The notes: generated by a model not told the origin, from the sequence alone. DNA of 64,000 nt from Rhizobiales bacterium Y(2018) (GCA_005502925.1 SCPD01000003.1:124001-188000), one strand, 5' to 3'; positions 33,875 through 44,195 are shown, counted from the first letter of the stretch. Numbers and translations are program-made.

Positions 33875-35788
33875 TCATTCACCCATCTCAATCAAAGCGA
33901 TGCCGTAGGCGCCGATCTCGATCTCACGGCCGATACGAGTGGCCTTCTGCCTGTCCAGGAAATCCGCCGCGAGACCCGCGGCGGTAAAGGTCTCTTCATC
34001 GAGGCGGCGCAAATTTCCACCCTCCGGCAGCGTCACGCGCTGCGTCTCGTCCGTCAGATTGGCGAGCCAGAGGACGATGCGGCCGTCGGCGTTGCGCCAG
34101 GCAAGCCCCCTGACCCGTGCCGGATCGGAAGAGACCGTGCCGGCGACAGGGCGACCGGCGACCCGCGCCAGGCCCCGAACCACGTGATAGATCGGATGGA
34201 GACTGATGCGGTCGGCGCATTCGACAATACCGAGATCGCCCGTGAGAGCCGCCGGCGTGACGGCAGCGATGCCATTATGGGCGGCTTCGGCAAGGGCACC
34301 CAAGGTCCAGGCGGCGGCGAAGAGGCCGCGCTGGCGGGGATCGCGGCGCACCAGCGTGCGACGTGTATCGTCGGGATTGGACGCCGGCTCGCCATAGGGG
34401 CCGCTGTCGAGACCGAGGCTCAGGGCGATCAGCCGATAGGGCATGGCGCCGGCGAAGGCCTGCACCGTCCGCGCCATCGCCGGCAGCGTCTCGAGATTCT
34501 CCATCATCGTGCGGTCATCCGCGGCATGGACGACGCTCGTGGCAATATGGGTGATGTAATCGATGAGACCGAAAGGCGGCCAGTTGCGGTTGAGCTCGGC
34601 AAAGAAGCCAAAAGTACCGCCGCCGATCATCATCGTCGGGAATTCGGCGCGCGCCGCGCCATAGACCGCGCCCAGAAGCGCCAGATCGGGCGGCGGCGGA
34701 CCCGGCACGAGGCGCAGGCGATCCTCGGCGACGGCCACCGCGATCGATTCCGGCCGGACACCGGATTGGCGCAGCATCCCAGCGAAATCCTTAAGCTCGT
34801 GCGCCGGGTCACGCCGGCACGGCACGACGAGCTCCAGCGCCAGTTCCGCGCCGAGGGCCTGCGCCAGTTCACCGAGATGCCGCAAGCGCTCGACATCGTG
34901 ATCGGCGCGCGGATCGAAGCGGGCATTGACGAGCCCGATGCCGGTCATGCGCCCCGGATCGGCGGCGCGCATCGTCTCGGCGAGGTCTTGAGTCCCGACC
35001 CGCAAGCCGAGGACCGGCATCCGCGCCTGGCTGCCGGCATAGGTGATGGCGACGGGGCGCGGTCCTTTCGCCGTGGATGACGCGCCGGACCGTCCGGAAA
35101 ACTTCAGCGTCACGCTCTGCGTCACTTCACTGCCGCCGGCGAGCTTGTACGGAAACGGCAGAGCGAGCGGACGCACATAGGTCTTGAACGAGGCATCGAG
35201 CCAGTTGCGATGATCCTCCATCTCCCATGTGTCGCCTTCCATCCGGCAGGTCGCCCAAAGGCCAGGCGCCGCCTCATGAGCGAGGCTCCTTATGTCGAGA
35301 AAACACTGTTCGGGATCGATGAGCTCGGGAAACCGCGCTTGCCGCGTCTCGCCACTGGTGTGGGTGATCTCCACCGGCCGGCCCGCGACGCCGGCCAGAG
35401 GATGAAGAATGACGAAGCCTGTCCGGTTGGTGAGGAAATCCGCCTGCGGCCGGGCCGTGCCGGTGAAGCGCAATGTCCCGTCCGCCTCGCCGATGATCTC
35501 GGCAACCCAAGGCAATTCGCCGTCGGCGCTGCGGCAAAGCGCATCGAAGGTGACGCGAAAGCCTGCCTTCTCCTGCGCCACAACCAGATTGGTGACGAGC
35601 GGCTCGGGCGTGTCCCAATTGCGGTCGCGTACCTGCCAGGCAATGGCGCGCAACACTTCGACGTCGCCATGCCTGATCCAGCGCAGCGCGCCGTTCTCGA
35701 GCGTTGCCGTCAGCGGGCCCGCGGTGAGGGTGATCTGCTTCGGAACCGGCTGCGACGTGCCGAAAAGTGCGACCGAGCGTTCAAGCAT
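33875..35788 (-). CDS. D-apionate lactonase-like protein
   Basis: 637 residues with three parts: an N-terminal sandwich (LTAGPLTATLENGALRWI, TGFVILHPLAGVAG, CRMEGDTWEMEDHRNW, DASFKTYVRPLALPFPY), a central barrel-like region (~240-520) and a C-terminal beta domain ending GAYGIALIEMG. The N-terminal string matches what I recall of D-apionate lactonase (ApnL), the step after apiose oxidation in plant-sugar catabolism. It overlaps the apiosidase-like gene by eight bases. Family recognition is from memory, and a relative with another lactone or glycan substrate is possible. Confidence 0.7.
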   Translation of the reverse strand: MLERSVALFGTSQPVPKQITLTAGPLTATLENGALRWIRHGDVEVLRAIAWQVRDRNWDTPEPLVTNLVVAQEKAGFRVTFDALCRSADGELPWVAEIIGEADGTLRFTGTARPQADFLTNRTGFVILHPLAGVAGRPVEITHTSGETRQARFPELIDPEQCFLDIRSLAHEAAPGLWATCRMEGDTWEMEDHRNWLDASFKTYVRPLALPFPYKLAGGSEVTQSVTLKFSGRSGASSTAKGPRPVAITYAGSQARMPVLGLRVGTQDLAETMRAADPGRMTGIGLVNARFDPRADHDVERLRHLGELAQALGAELALELVVPCRRDPAHELKDFAGMLRQSGVRPESIAVAVAEDRLRLVPGPPPPDLALLGAVYGAARAEFPTMMIGGGTFGFFAELNRNWPPFGLIDYITHIATSVVHAADDRTMMENLETLPAMARTVQAFAGAMPYRLIALSLGLDSGPYGEPASNPDDTRRTLVRRDPRQRGLFAAAWTLGALAEAAHNGIAAVTPAALTGDLGIVECADRISLHPIYHVVRGLARVAGRPVAGTVSSDPARVRGLAWRNADGRIVLWLANLTDETQRVTLPEGGNLRRLDEETFTAAGLAADFLDRQKATRIGREIEIGAYGIALIEMGE

Positions 35789-37112
35789 CGCTGATCCCGG
35801 TCGAAGTGAGGAGCAGCATGGCGTCTTCGTCGAAAGGCGGTGTCAGAATCACGGGGCCCTTTGCCCGCAAGGTTCCGCCGGAAACGCGCCGGCCGGTCAC
35901 CGGGTCGAACCATTCGACATTGAGCCACGGGCCTTGCAAGCGATCGAGTTGCACTTCGACCGGACGATGGACCGGAAGATAGGCCGCGCCCATTCGTCCA
36001 TCGGCGGTGCGGGCCGCCGTCACCCGGTCGAGGCCGCGCGCTTCGCCGAGGCCGGCCGAGACCAATTCGCGATCGAGATCAGGCAGGAAGTCGCTCCACG
36101 GCAGAGCGCGGAAATAATCTCCCCAACGCGCCATGGCTTCCGATCCCGGCAGATCGAGGGCCGCCTGCCAGCCCTCGCCGAACAGCCAGATCGGGTGATT
36201 GCCCATGCAATGGCCGTTGCCGCCGCACATCACCGACCAATAGGCCTGGCGGCGGATCTGCTGGGCCGTGGCATTGTGCTCGCTCTCATAGGTCGACTCG
36301 ATCAGGAAGAACGGCATCACCGGGCGGCGCTGCCAGTCTTCATGCAGCATGCGATGCACGATGCCGTAAGTGTAGGTGATGTTGAGATCGAGCCAGTCGG
36401 CGTCAGGGAAAGTGTCGGCGGCCGAATATTCCGGGTGGGTGTGGCACGTCATGAGCGTGGTGACGCCCGCGTCGCGCAGGCCATGCGCCACCGCATCGAG
36501 GCCGGCCCGCGTCTTCTCCGGATGCCAGTCGCCGCCGATGCACCAGATGATATTGGTGAAGCGGCCGAAGCGGCGGCCGAGATACCGGCCATAGGCCCGG
36601 CAGCCTTCCGGCCCTGTCGCGACGATCTCCTCATACCAGCCATCGAGATGGCGCGAGATGCCGGGTCCGCGGTCACGAATGTAGCCGATATAAGCAGGAG
36701 CCAGGATGATGCAGAAGCCGCGCTGCGCCGCCGCCTCGAGCACCTGCTCGGCCGCGTCGAAATAGGCGTCGTTGGGCGTCGTGAGATCGCCTGGCGTCGT
36801 GAAAGGCTCGCGCCCGGCACGGTCGCGCGGCGGGTCCTGCGAATAGAGATGCTCGATCAGACTGACGATGAGCGTGTTGAAGCCCTTGGCCTTGCGGTCG
36901 TCGAGATACTGCACGGCTTCCGCGAGGCTGAGATTGGCGATGAGCGACCAGGCGGCATCGCCCTGGATCAGGAACGGCTTGCCCGCGGCATCGAGAAGAC
37001 GGCGCCGGTCGGCGGAGATCGCCAAAGGATAGTGCGCCGCAGCGGCGGGTTCTGCCTCCAGAACGTGCCCCAATTCGGGCTCGAGCGGATGAACCTTGTG
37101 GTGGCGATGCAT
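35781..37112 (-). CDS. DUF4038 / GH140-type apiosidase-like protein
   Basis: 443 residues. The DUF4038 domain is marked by LLDAAGKPFLIQGDAAWSL (~39-57), YLDDRKAKGFNTLIV, GRYLGRRFGRFTNIIW and GGDWHPEKT. A C-terminal beta domain holds WLNVEWFDPVTGRRVSGG, as in characterised apiosidases (GH140). It has no signal peptide, so an imported apiosyl glycoside would be cut in the cytosol. The neighbours are a sugar ABC importer and an apionate-lactonase-like gene, which fits. Confidence 0.8.
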   Translation of the reverse strand: MHRHHKVHPLEPELGHVLEAEPAAAAHYPLAISADRRRLLDAAGKPFLIQGDAAWSLIANLSLAEAVQYLDDRKAKGFNTLIVSLIEHLYSQDPPRDRAGREPFTTPGDLTTPNDAYFDAAEQVLEAAAQRGFCIILAPAYIGYIRDRGPGISRHLDGWYEEIVATGPEGCRAYGRYLGRRFGRFTNIIWCIGGDWHPEKTRAGLDAVAHGLRDAGVTTLMTCHTHPEYSAADTFPDADWLDLNITYTYGIVHRMLHEDWQRRPVMPFFLIESTYESEHNATAQQIRRQAYWSVMCGGNGHCMGNHPIWLFGEGWQAALDLPGSEAMARWGDYFRALPWSDFLPDLDRELVSAGLGEARGLDRVTAARTADGRMGAAYLPVHRPVEVQLDRLQGPWLNVEWFDPVTGRRVSGGTLRAKGPVILTPPFDEDAMLLLTSTGISDA

Positions 37113-37115
37113 CTC

Positions 37116-38207
<1,092 letters not shown>

Positions 38208-38216
38208 GGCAGCATC

Positions 38217-39071
38217 CTATTGTTTCAAAGCACCGGCCAGCGAGCGCGCCAGGAACTGGCGCTGCAGCACGAAGAAGAAGACGCCGATCGGCACCAGCGA
38301 CATCACGGCGGACGCCGACCACAGGCCGTAATTGGCGCCGCCATGGGCGCGCATGGCGGCGATGCCGACGGTCAGCACCTGCAGCTCATCGCTGGTCGTG
38401 GCGATCAAGGGCCAGGTGAAGCTCATGAACTGGTCGGTGAAGATGATGACCGCCAGCACGACGAGGCCCGGCTTGATCAGCGGCAGAACGATGCGCCAAT
38501 AGATGGCGAATTCGCTCAAGCCGTCGAGGCGCGCGGCATTTTCGAGATCGCGCGGCAGACCTAAGATGAACTGCCGCATCAATATGGCGCCGAGCGGATT
38601 GGCGAGCGGCGGCAGGATGAGCGCCCAATAGGTGTTGATGAGGCCAAGGCCCGACACCATCGACCACAAGGGCACGATGAGCGCGCCGATCGGCACCATC
38701 AGCAGGATGATCATCAGGAGAAAGACGAGGCGCCGGCCGGTGAATTCGATCTTGGCCAGAGCATAACCCGCCATGGAATCGAGGAAGACCTTCAGCACCG
38801 TGACACTCGTCGCGACAAAGAACGTGTTGAACATCCAGCGCAGGAAGCCGGTGTTCCACAGGAGATCGCGGTAATTGCCGAAATAGGGCGGGATCGGCAG
38901 GAGCTTCGGCGGATAGCTGAAGATCTCGGTGCTGTCCTTCAGCGAGGCGAGAAGCACATAGTAGAAAGGCGCCACCAGGATGAAGGCGACAAGCCCCAGG
39001 ACGAGATGGCGGCCGAATTCCCGCCGTCGCCTTTGCCTCACCCGGATGCGCGCGTGCTGTTCGGCCGTCAT
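38217..39071 (-). CDS. Sugar ABC transporter permease (MalG type)
   Basis: 284 residues with six transmembrane segments. The EAA loop is ENAARLDGLSEFAIYWRIVLP (region ~192-212), the contact point for the ATPase. The start MTAEQHARIR at 39071 shares one base with the previous stop (TGATG). It follows the MalF-type partner. Confidence 0.93.
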   Translation of the reverse strand: MTAEQHARIRVRQRRRREFGRHLVLGLVAFILVAPFYYVLLASLKDSTEIFSYPPKLLPIPPYFGNYRDLLWNTGFLRWMFNTFFVATSVTVLKVFLDSMAGYALAKIEFTGRRLVFLLMIILLMVPIGALIVPLWSMVSGLGLINTYWALILPPLANPLGAILMRQFILGLPRDLENAARLDGLSEFAIYWRIVLPLIKPGLVVLAVIIFTDQFMSFTWPLIATTSDELQVLTVGIAAMRAHGGANYGLWSASAVMSLVPIGVFFFVLQRQFLARSLAGALKQ

Positions 39072-40027
39072 CAGTCGCCTCCCCGCCGGCCGCGCAGCAG
39101 CCGCATCTGGACAAGGGTCAGGAGCAGGATGGTGACAATGAGGACGAGCGAGATCGCCGAGGCGACGCCGATCTTGTTGGTGGCGCCGAACATATAGAGC
39201 CAGACCCTGTAGATGACCGTCGTCGTCGCGGTGCCGGGCCCGCCACTGGTGAGGACGAGGGCCGTGTCGAAGACCTGCAAGCCCCAGATTGTCGCCACGA
39301 CGACGGCGAAGAAGATGATCCGGCGCATCAGCGGCAAGGTCAGATAACGCAGGCGCGCGAAGGCCGAAGCGCCGTCGAGCTCGGCCGCCTGATAGAGCTC
39401 CTTCGGGAGGCCGATAATGGCGGCGACGAAGAACAGAGCCCAATAGCCGACATTGCGCCAGACATCGAGGATGGCCAGCACGGTCAGGGCATGATCGGCG
39501 CCGAGCCAGACGACAGGCTTGCCACCGAGCCCCCGCACCACCCCGTTGAACAGGCCGAAATCGACATTGGTCATGAAGAGCCAGATGAGGGCGGCAACTA
39601 CGCCCGGCACCAGAACCGGGAAATAGATGAGGAAGCGATAGATCGAGCCGCCCCGCTCGATGCGCGCCAGCAAGAGAGCGATGGCGAGCGCCCCCACCAG
39701 GATCAAAGGCACCGAGATCAAAGCGAAGACCAGCGTGTTGGTGACCGCAGCCGAGGCGCCGACAATATCGGGAAGATCGATGAAATTCTTGAGGCCGACG
39801 AATTTCGTGTCGCCAGCGAGGCCGCCTGAACGCAGGCTCCACCACACCGTGCCGAGAACGGGGAGCACGAGGAAGATCACGAAACAAAGGAACATGGGCG
39901 CGAGAAACGCCCAGCCGAGGACCTCGCGCTTGAGCCGCCTGTTGCGGCTCAAGCGCCGGTGCTCTTCGGGCGCTAAGCGCAGCCGGCCGCTCGGAGCCGC
40001 CGGCATGACCCTGGCATCAAGGCCCAT
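39071..40027 (-). CDS. Sugar ABC transporter permease (MalF type)
   Basis: 318 residues with a basic cytosolic N-terminus and six transmembrane segments (first: VLGWAFLAPMFLCFVIFLV). The EAA loop is ELYQAAELDGASAFARLRYL. A GAAG ribosome site precedes ATG 40027. It lies 21 bases after the binding-protein gene. Confidence 0.93.
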   Translation of the reverse strand: MGLDARVMPAAPSGRLRLAPEEHRRLSRNRRLKREVLGWAFLAPMFLCFVIFLVLPVLGTVWWSLRSGGLAGDTKFVGLKNFIDLPDIVGASAAVTNTLVFALISVPLILVGALAIALLLARIERGGSIYRFLIYFPVLVPGVVAALIWLFMTNVDFGLFNGVVRGLGGKPVVWLGADHALTVLAILDVWRNVGYWALFFVAAIIGLPKELYQAAELDGASAFARLRYLTLPLMRRIIFFAVVVATIWGLQVFDTALVLTSGGPGTATTTVIYRVWLYMFGATNKIGVASAISLVLIVTILLLTLVQMRLLRGRRGGD

Positions 40028-40048
40028 TTCGGAACTTCCCCTCAGGCT

Positions 40049-41389
40049 TCAGAGGCCGACTTCGTGGATGACGATCTTCTCGACATTGGCCACCGCCTCG
40101 GCCGGCGTCGACTTGCCGGTATAGCAGTTCTGGATCTCCGCCTCCGCCAGGCCCTCGACCGTCGCCCATTGCGGGAAATTCTCCAGGCCCACCGCATGTT
40201 TTTCGAACAAGGGCAGCGCTTCGGCGAGCTGCGGCACGGCATTGGTGCCATAGCCGTTCTGGGGGGCGTCGATGCGCGCCGGATAGGTGCCCGAATTGTC
40301 CGCCCAATAAGCGTCATTGGCGCCATTCGTCCAGAAGCTGATCACTTCCCACATCAGGTCCTGGTCGGGCGATTTGGCATTGACCATGTAATAGGTGACG
40401 TCGTTGAAATTCACCTGGGACACCGGCCCCGGAGGATAGGGCAAGAGCTTCCAGTCGAAGGGCATCTTCTTGGGCAGGACGGTCGTGCCGGCGAGATCCG
40501 ACGACAGGATGGCGAGCTTGCCGGCAGCGAAGGCCGCGGGTGCCGCGTCATAGCCGTAGGTGCCGAGCGGTGGCGCTATGCCTCGCTTGAAGAGATCGGC
40601 CATCTGCTCGGTGACCTTGACGACATCCGGCAGGTTCACATTGGGCTTCTTGAGATCGGGCGTGAGATAGGAACCGCCGGCCGAACGCAGACGCTGATAC
40701 CATTCGCCATAGCCGCCGAGCTGGATGCCGATGCCGAGACCATAGGTCTCGCCTTCCTTTGTCATCTTGGCGATGCAATCGACGAACCCATCCCAGCTGT
40801 CGATGAAGCTCGCGTCATGGCCGGCTTCCTTCACCTTGTCCATGTTCACGAACAAGGCGTCCTCGACATGCCAGCTGATCGGCAGGCCGAGCAGCTTGGG
40901 ACCATAACTTTCGGTGCGCTCCCAATAGAGATATTTGGCCTTCTCGGCGGCGAAAGCCGGATCGTTGATGCGCGCCGTCAGATCCGCGAAACGCGTGCCC
41001 GCCTGATAATCGGGATAGGAGCTTTCGGTCGTCATATAGATGTCGTGGCCGCCGCCGGCGACAGACGCGCCGATCTCCTGGGCGGCGGTGCCCCACTGAT
41101 AGAGGCGGAAGTCGAATGTAACGTCGGGATGAAGCACATTGAAAGCTTCCGCGATGTGCTTGTGATGCGCGACTTCGCCTTCCGACCAGGGGCCGACCAG
41201 GAAGCGGACATGACCTTTGAGGCTCTTGGCCGCGGCATAGGCCGGGCGGAACCCGGCCGCGATCGAGGCGACGGCGGCGGTCGAAAGGCCGAGTTGCAGG
41301 AGCCCCATGACAAAGCCGCGGCGCGACAGCCTGGCCTCATGATGAGCTTCCGAAAGCGCAGAGATTTGCCGGTGAATTCGTTGATTCAT
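40049..41389 (-). CDS. Sugar ABC transporter substrate-binding protein with Tat-like signal
   Basis: 446 residues from ATG 41389 (GGAG nine bases upstream); ATG 41404 is in frame but poorly spaced. The N-terminus has a twin-arginine signal, LSRRGFVMGLLQLGLS, ending at PAYAAAK. The rest is a cluster B/D sugar-binding protein (ABC SBP family 1): GHVRFLVGPWSEGE, YMTTESSYPDYQAG, MPFDWKLLPYPPGP and WEVISFWTNGAND. It captures the sugar in the periplasm and is the first gene of the nine-gene operon. The substrate cannot be read, though the neighbours point to an apiose-containing glycoside. Confidence 0.9.
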   Translation of the reverse strand: MNQRIHRQISALSEAHHEARLSRRGFVMGLLQLGLSTAAVASIAAGFRPAYAAAKSLKGHVRFLVGPWSEGEVAHHKHIAEAFNVLHPDVTFDFRLYQWGTAAQEIGASVAGGGHDIYMTTESSYPDYQAGTRFADLTARINDPAFAAEKAKYLYWERTESYGPKLLGLPISWHVEDALFVNMDKVKEAGHDASFIDSWDGFVDCIAKMTKEGETYGLGIGIQLGGYGEWYQRLRSAGGSYLTPDLKKPNVNLPDVVKVTEQMADLFKRGIAPPLGTYGYDAAPAAFAAGKLAILSSDLAGTTVLPKKMPFDWKLLPYPPGPVSQVNFNDVTYYMVNAKSPDQDLMWEVISFWTNGANDAYWADNSGTYPARIDAPQNGYGTNAVPQLAEALPLFEKHAVGLENFPQWATVEGLAEAEIQNCYTGKSTPAEAVANVEKIVIHEVGL

Positions 41390-41447
41390 GACACGAGTCT
41401 CCATCCCTGTTGAGTGCCGCAGGATGACGAAATGGCGCCTCCGCAGG

Positions 41448-41505
41448 CTTATGTACTGATCATGAGTACAATGTCGTTATATGCCGCCCGAACCGCGACT
41501 GTCAA
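41448..41505 (-). promoter_or_regulatory. Promoter and 24-bp operator of the sugar-import operon
   Basis: On the minus strand TTGACA (41505-41500) is 18 bases before TATAAC (41481-41476). After four bases comes the operator 41471-41448, TTGTAC-TCATGATCA-GTACATAAG, an imperfect palindrome with arms TGTACT/AGTACA. The same spacing and 19 of 24 operator bases recur before the peptide-import operon at 44138-44195. An operator just after the -10 suggests repression. Confidence 0.7.
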
Positions 41506-41532
41506 TCATGAATCCCCAATTTTACGGTGCGA

Positions 41533-41580
41533 TTGCGTTGGGCCGCGGCTCTCGGTAAGCTAGCGACTCGAAAATGTACC
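41533..41580 (+). promoter_or_regulatory. Possible promoter and half-operator of the MocR-type gene
   Basis: TTGCGT (41533-41538) and TAAGCT (41556-41561) are 17 bases apart. TGTACC at 41575-41580 matches a half of the operator seen in front of the two import operons, which would allow self-control. The match is short. Confidence 0.3.
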
Positions 41581-41605
41581 AACAAAGAAGCAATGTGGAG
41601 TTTGG

Positions 41606-43024
41606 ATGAGCGAATGGTATTCGGGCTGGCCCGTCCGGCGTGACGATGTGGCCACCTCGCTCGCCGACACCCTGGAAGAGGCGATCCGCAGCGGCAGGCT
41701 CCTGCCCGGCGCGCAGCTTCCCACCCATCGCGAATTGTCGAAGCGCCTCGGTGTTGCCGTAAGCACCGTATCACGCGCATATGCCGAGGCTGGACGGCGC
41801 GGCCTCATCGGCGGCACGGTTGGACGCGGCACATTCGTTCTAACCCCCGACAAGGACAACGACCTCATCTCCAACCGCGAGGTGCTGCGTCCGCTCGAGC
41901 GCCTCTATCTGCCGCTGATGCAGCGCGAGGATGCGATCAATCTCAGCCTCAACGAGCCCTTGTCCGACGGGACGGGCGAACGCCTGCGTACGGCGCTGAA
42001 GGCCATCGCCAAGAAGCCCGACCTCGACGATCTCGCTCACTACCAGCCGCCGCAGGGCCAGATGGAGCATCGCGTCGCCGGCGCCGTCTGGCTGCGTGAG
42101 CTCGGCGTCGAGGCGCCGGCCGATGATATCTACGCGGTCTCGGGCGGACAGACGGCGCTCATGACCATCTTCCTCGCATTGGCGCGGCCGGGCGACACCG
42201 TGCTTACCGAGGAGCTGACCTGGCCCGGGGCGCTGTCGGTCGGACGCCTCACCGGCATCCGCCTGATGCCGGTCGCGATCGATGAGGAAGGCCTCGTGCC
42301 GCAAGCCTTCGAGGCGGCCTGCCGCATCCATCACCCGCGCTTCGTCTATACGATGCCGACCCTGCACAACCCGACCATGGCGACGGCGAGCCTCGCCCGG
42401 CGCCAGGAGATCGTGCGGATCGCGCGCGAATACAACGTGCTGATCGTCGAGGACGACGCGTATGGCTTCCTGGTGGAGCCGCGCGTCACGCCCTATTGCC
42501 AGCTGGCGCGCGACATCACCATCTATCTCACCAGCCTGTCGAAATCGATCGCACCGACCTTGCGCATCGGCTTCATGGCCGTGCCGCCGCGCCTGCACAA
42601 ATCCATGCGCGCCTCGACACGGGCGACGACGGCGATGGTGTCGCCTTTGCTGCTTGAGCTGACGACGCATCTCATCAACAGCGGCGCCGGCCGCGAGGCG
42701 ATCGAATTCCAGACCAAGGCGGCGCGCCACCGGCAGGAGATCGCGGCGGCGATCCTGGGCCTGGCGCGACCGGCGCCGGCCTCGCTGCATTACTGGCTGA
42801 AGCTGCCGAGCGATATGAGGAGCGCCGTGTTCGTCGCCGACGCCCTGGCGCGCGGCGTCGCCGTCACGCCGGGCGATGCCTTCTCCGTCGTGCCGGGACA
42901 GGATCCCGGCGGCGTGCGCCTGTGCCTGTGCAGCGAAGCGAGCGAGGCCCGTGTGAAGCAGGCTCTGACGATCATCGCCGAACTGGTTCACTCCGATCAC
43001 GCCGCGGCGCTGCCGATTGTCTGA
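41606..43024 (+). CDS. MocR-type (GntR/aminotransferase) transcription regulator
   Basis: 472 residues. Residues ~10-80 form a GntR winged helix (PGAQLPTHRELSKRLGVAV and STVSRAYAEAGRRGLIGG). The rest is a fold-type I aminotransferase domain: YTMPTLHNPTMATAS, EDDAYGFLVEP, and the PLP lysine in LTSLSKSIAPTLRIGF (~313). MocR proteins sense amino-acid-like ligands through the PLP domain. It lies between two import operons that share an operator and is the obvious candidate for their control. Confidence 0.92.
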   Translation: MSEWYSGWPVRRDDVATSLADTLEEAIRSGRLLPGAQLPTHRELSKRLGVAVSTVSRAYAEAGRRGLIGGTVGRGTFVLTPDKDNDLISNREVLRPLERLYLPLMQREDAINLSLNEPLSDGTGERLRTALKAIAKKPDLDDLAHYQPPQGQMEHRVAGAVWLRELGVEAPADDIYAVSGGQTALMTIFLALARPGDTVLTEELTWPGALSVGRLTGIRLMPVAIDEEGLVPQAFEAACRIHHPRFVYTMPTLHNPTMATASLARRQEIVRIAREYNVLIVEDDAYGFLVEPRVTPYCQLARDITIYLTSLSKSIAPTLRIGFMAVPPRLHKSMRASTRATTAMVSPLLLELTTHLINSGAGREAIEFQTKAARHRQEIAAAILGLARPAPASLHYWLKLPSDMRSAVFVADALARGVAVTPGDAFSVVPGQDPGGVRLCLCSEASEARVKQALTIIAELVHSDHAAALPIV

Positions 43025-43045
43025 GTTTGGGATGTGCCGGCTGCA

Positions 43046-43230
43046 CTCCCCTTCTCCCGCTTGCGGGAGAAGGTGGCCGAAGGCCGGATGAGGGTGTTCC
43101 CTCAGCCGTCGCATTGCCCGTTGAGAATCGAAGAATCTTGTTATTTTGTCCTCCTGAGAAACTGTCGCGCCGAACCGACACCCTCATCCGCCCTATCGGG
43201 CACCTTCTCCCGCAAGCGGGAGAAGGGGGA
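43046..43230. repeat. Inverted pair of rhizobial palindromic repeats
   Basis: Unit 1 (43046-43096) contains CTTCTCCCGCTTGCGGGAGA and then GGCCGAAGGCCGGATGAGGG. Unit 2 (43179-43230) is the same element in reverse (CCCTCATCCG, then CACCTTCTCCCGCAAGCGGG). Each unit is itself palindromic and the pair forms a large inverted repeat around about 80 bases. The element is widespread in rhizobial genomes. It lies between the convergent MocR and PhzF genes. Confidence 0.85.
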
Positions 43231-43271
43231 ATACTCGGACATGCGATCGCACCGGGATGACGGAATGAAAT

Positions 43272-44060
43272 TCAGATATGAATTGTGCCTTGCATATAGA
43301 GGGCACACTGGCCGGCAAGCCGCACCTCATCGCCGAGCAGGGCGCAATGCAATTCACCGCCGCGCGGTGAGAGCTGCAGCGCCATATGCTCCGGGCGCCC
43401 GAGGCGCTCAGACCAATAGGGCACCAGCGCCAGATGGGCCGAGCCGCAGACCGGATCTTCCGGCAATCCTTCCTTCGGCGCGAATGCCCGCGACACGAAC
43501 TCACTCGCTCTACCGGGCGCCGTGATGATGACGCCGTCGCGGTCGAGCGTCATGAGCGCATTCATGTCGGGCGCGACTGCCGCCACCATCGCCTCGCTGT
43601 CGAGAATGGCGAAATACTGGTTCTGATTGACGCGCACTTCGCGCAACGGGACGCCGAGGGCGGCGGCGAGCGCCGGCGGCGCCGCGCAACGTTCGGCCGG
43701 CAGAGCGGGCAGCGTGATGGCAAGCAGATCATCATCGAGCTGCGCCACTTTGAGCGTACCGTTCCGGCGCTGCAGAACGGCTTGCGCAAGACCGGGCCGC
43801 AGGATGCGCAAGACCACATGGGCCGCGGCGAGCGAGGCATGCCCCACGAGGCTCAATTCGCCGATCGACATGAAATAACGGATTTCGAAATGCGGACCGC
43901 GATCGACCAGGAAGGCGACGACGGCGCCGCCGCCGTGCTCGGCCATGATCGCCTGCAGCAGCTCGTCCTCCGGCCATTTGTCGAGACAACATATGAGAGC
44001 CGGGTTGCCCGCGAACACGCGGGCAGCAAAGGCGTCAATCTGAAAGACATCACATTTCAT
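43272..44060 (-). CDS. PhzF-family isomerase-like protein with altered active site
   Basis: 262 residues of the PhzF/DapF-like fold: DAFAARVFAGNPALI at the start, GHASLAAAHVVL (~72) and LPEDPVCGSAHLALVPYW (~202). The position of the catalytic Glu of PhzF (in the usual NLSETAF) reads HGGGAVVAF here, so that Glu is absent and there is one extra residue. The usual Asp before the GHA motif is also replaced (ELSLVGHAS). It may be a non-isomerase relative. It is divergent from the peptide-import operon. Confidence 0.82.
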   Translation of the reverse strand: MKCDVFQIDAFAARVFAGNPALICCLDKWPEDELLQAIMAEHGGGAVVAFLVDRGPHFEIRYFMSIGELSLVGHASLAAAHVVLRILRPGLAQAVLQRRNGTLKVAQLDDDLLAITLPALPAERCAAPPALAAALGVPLREVRVNQNQYFAILDSEAMVAAVAPDMNALMTLDRDGVIITAPGRASEFVSRAFAPKEGLPEDPVCGSAHLALVPYWSERLGRPEHMALQLSPRGGELHCALLGDEVRLAGQCALYMQGTIHI

Positions 44061-44137
44061 GGGCCGACCACATTGTCATGCATTTAAGATCAATCATAAG
44101 TTCCCCCAATATTCCTGCACTCTTGTCATTTCATCCG

Positions 44138-44195
44138 TTGACAGGTGAAAGTTTTGTCATCTAATCTGAGTTTGTACCGACAATCGGTACATAAG
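44138..44195 (+). promoter_or_regulatory. Promoter and 24-bp operator of the peptide-import operon
   Basis: TTGACA (44138-44143) and TAATCT (44162-44167) are 18 bases apart. Four bases later lies the operator 44172-44195, TTGTAC-CGACAATCG-GTACATAAG. It contains the exact inverted repeat TGTACCGA (44173-44180) and TCGGTACA (44184-44191). Layout and sequence match the sugar operon promoter at 41448-41505. Confidence 0.75.

Noticed and set aside
43034-43525. ORFs crossing the region between MocR and PhzF genes
   Set aside because: They are made by translating the repeat pair at 43046-43230 and the antisense of PhzF.
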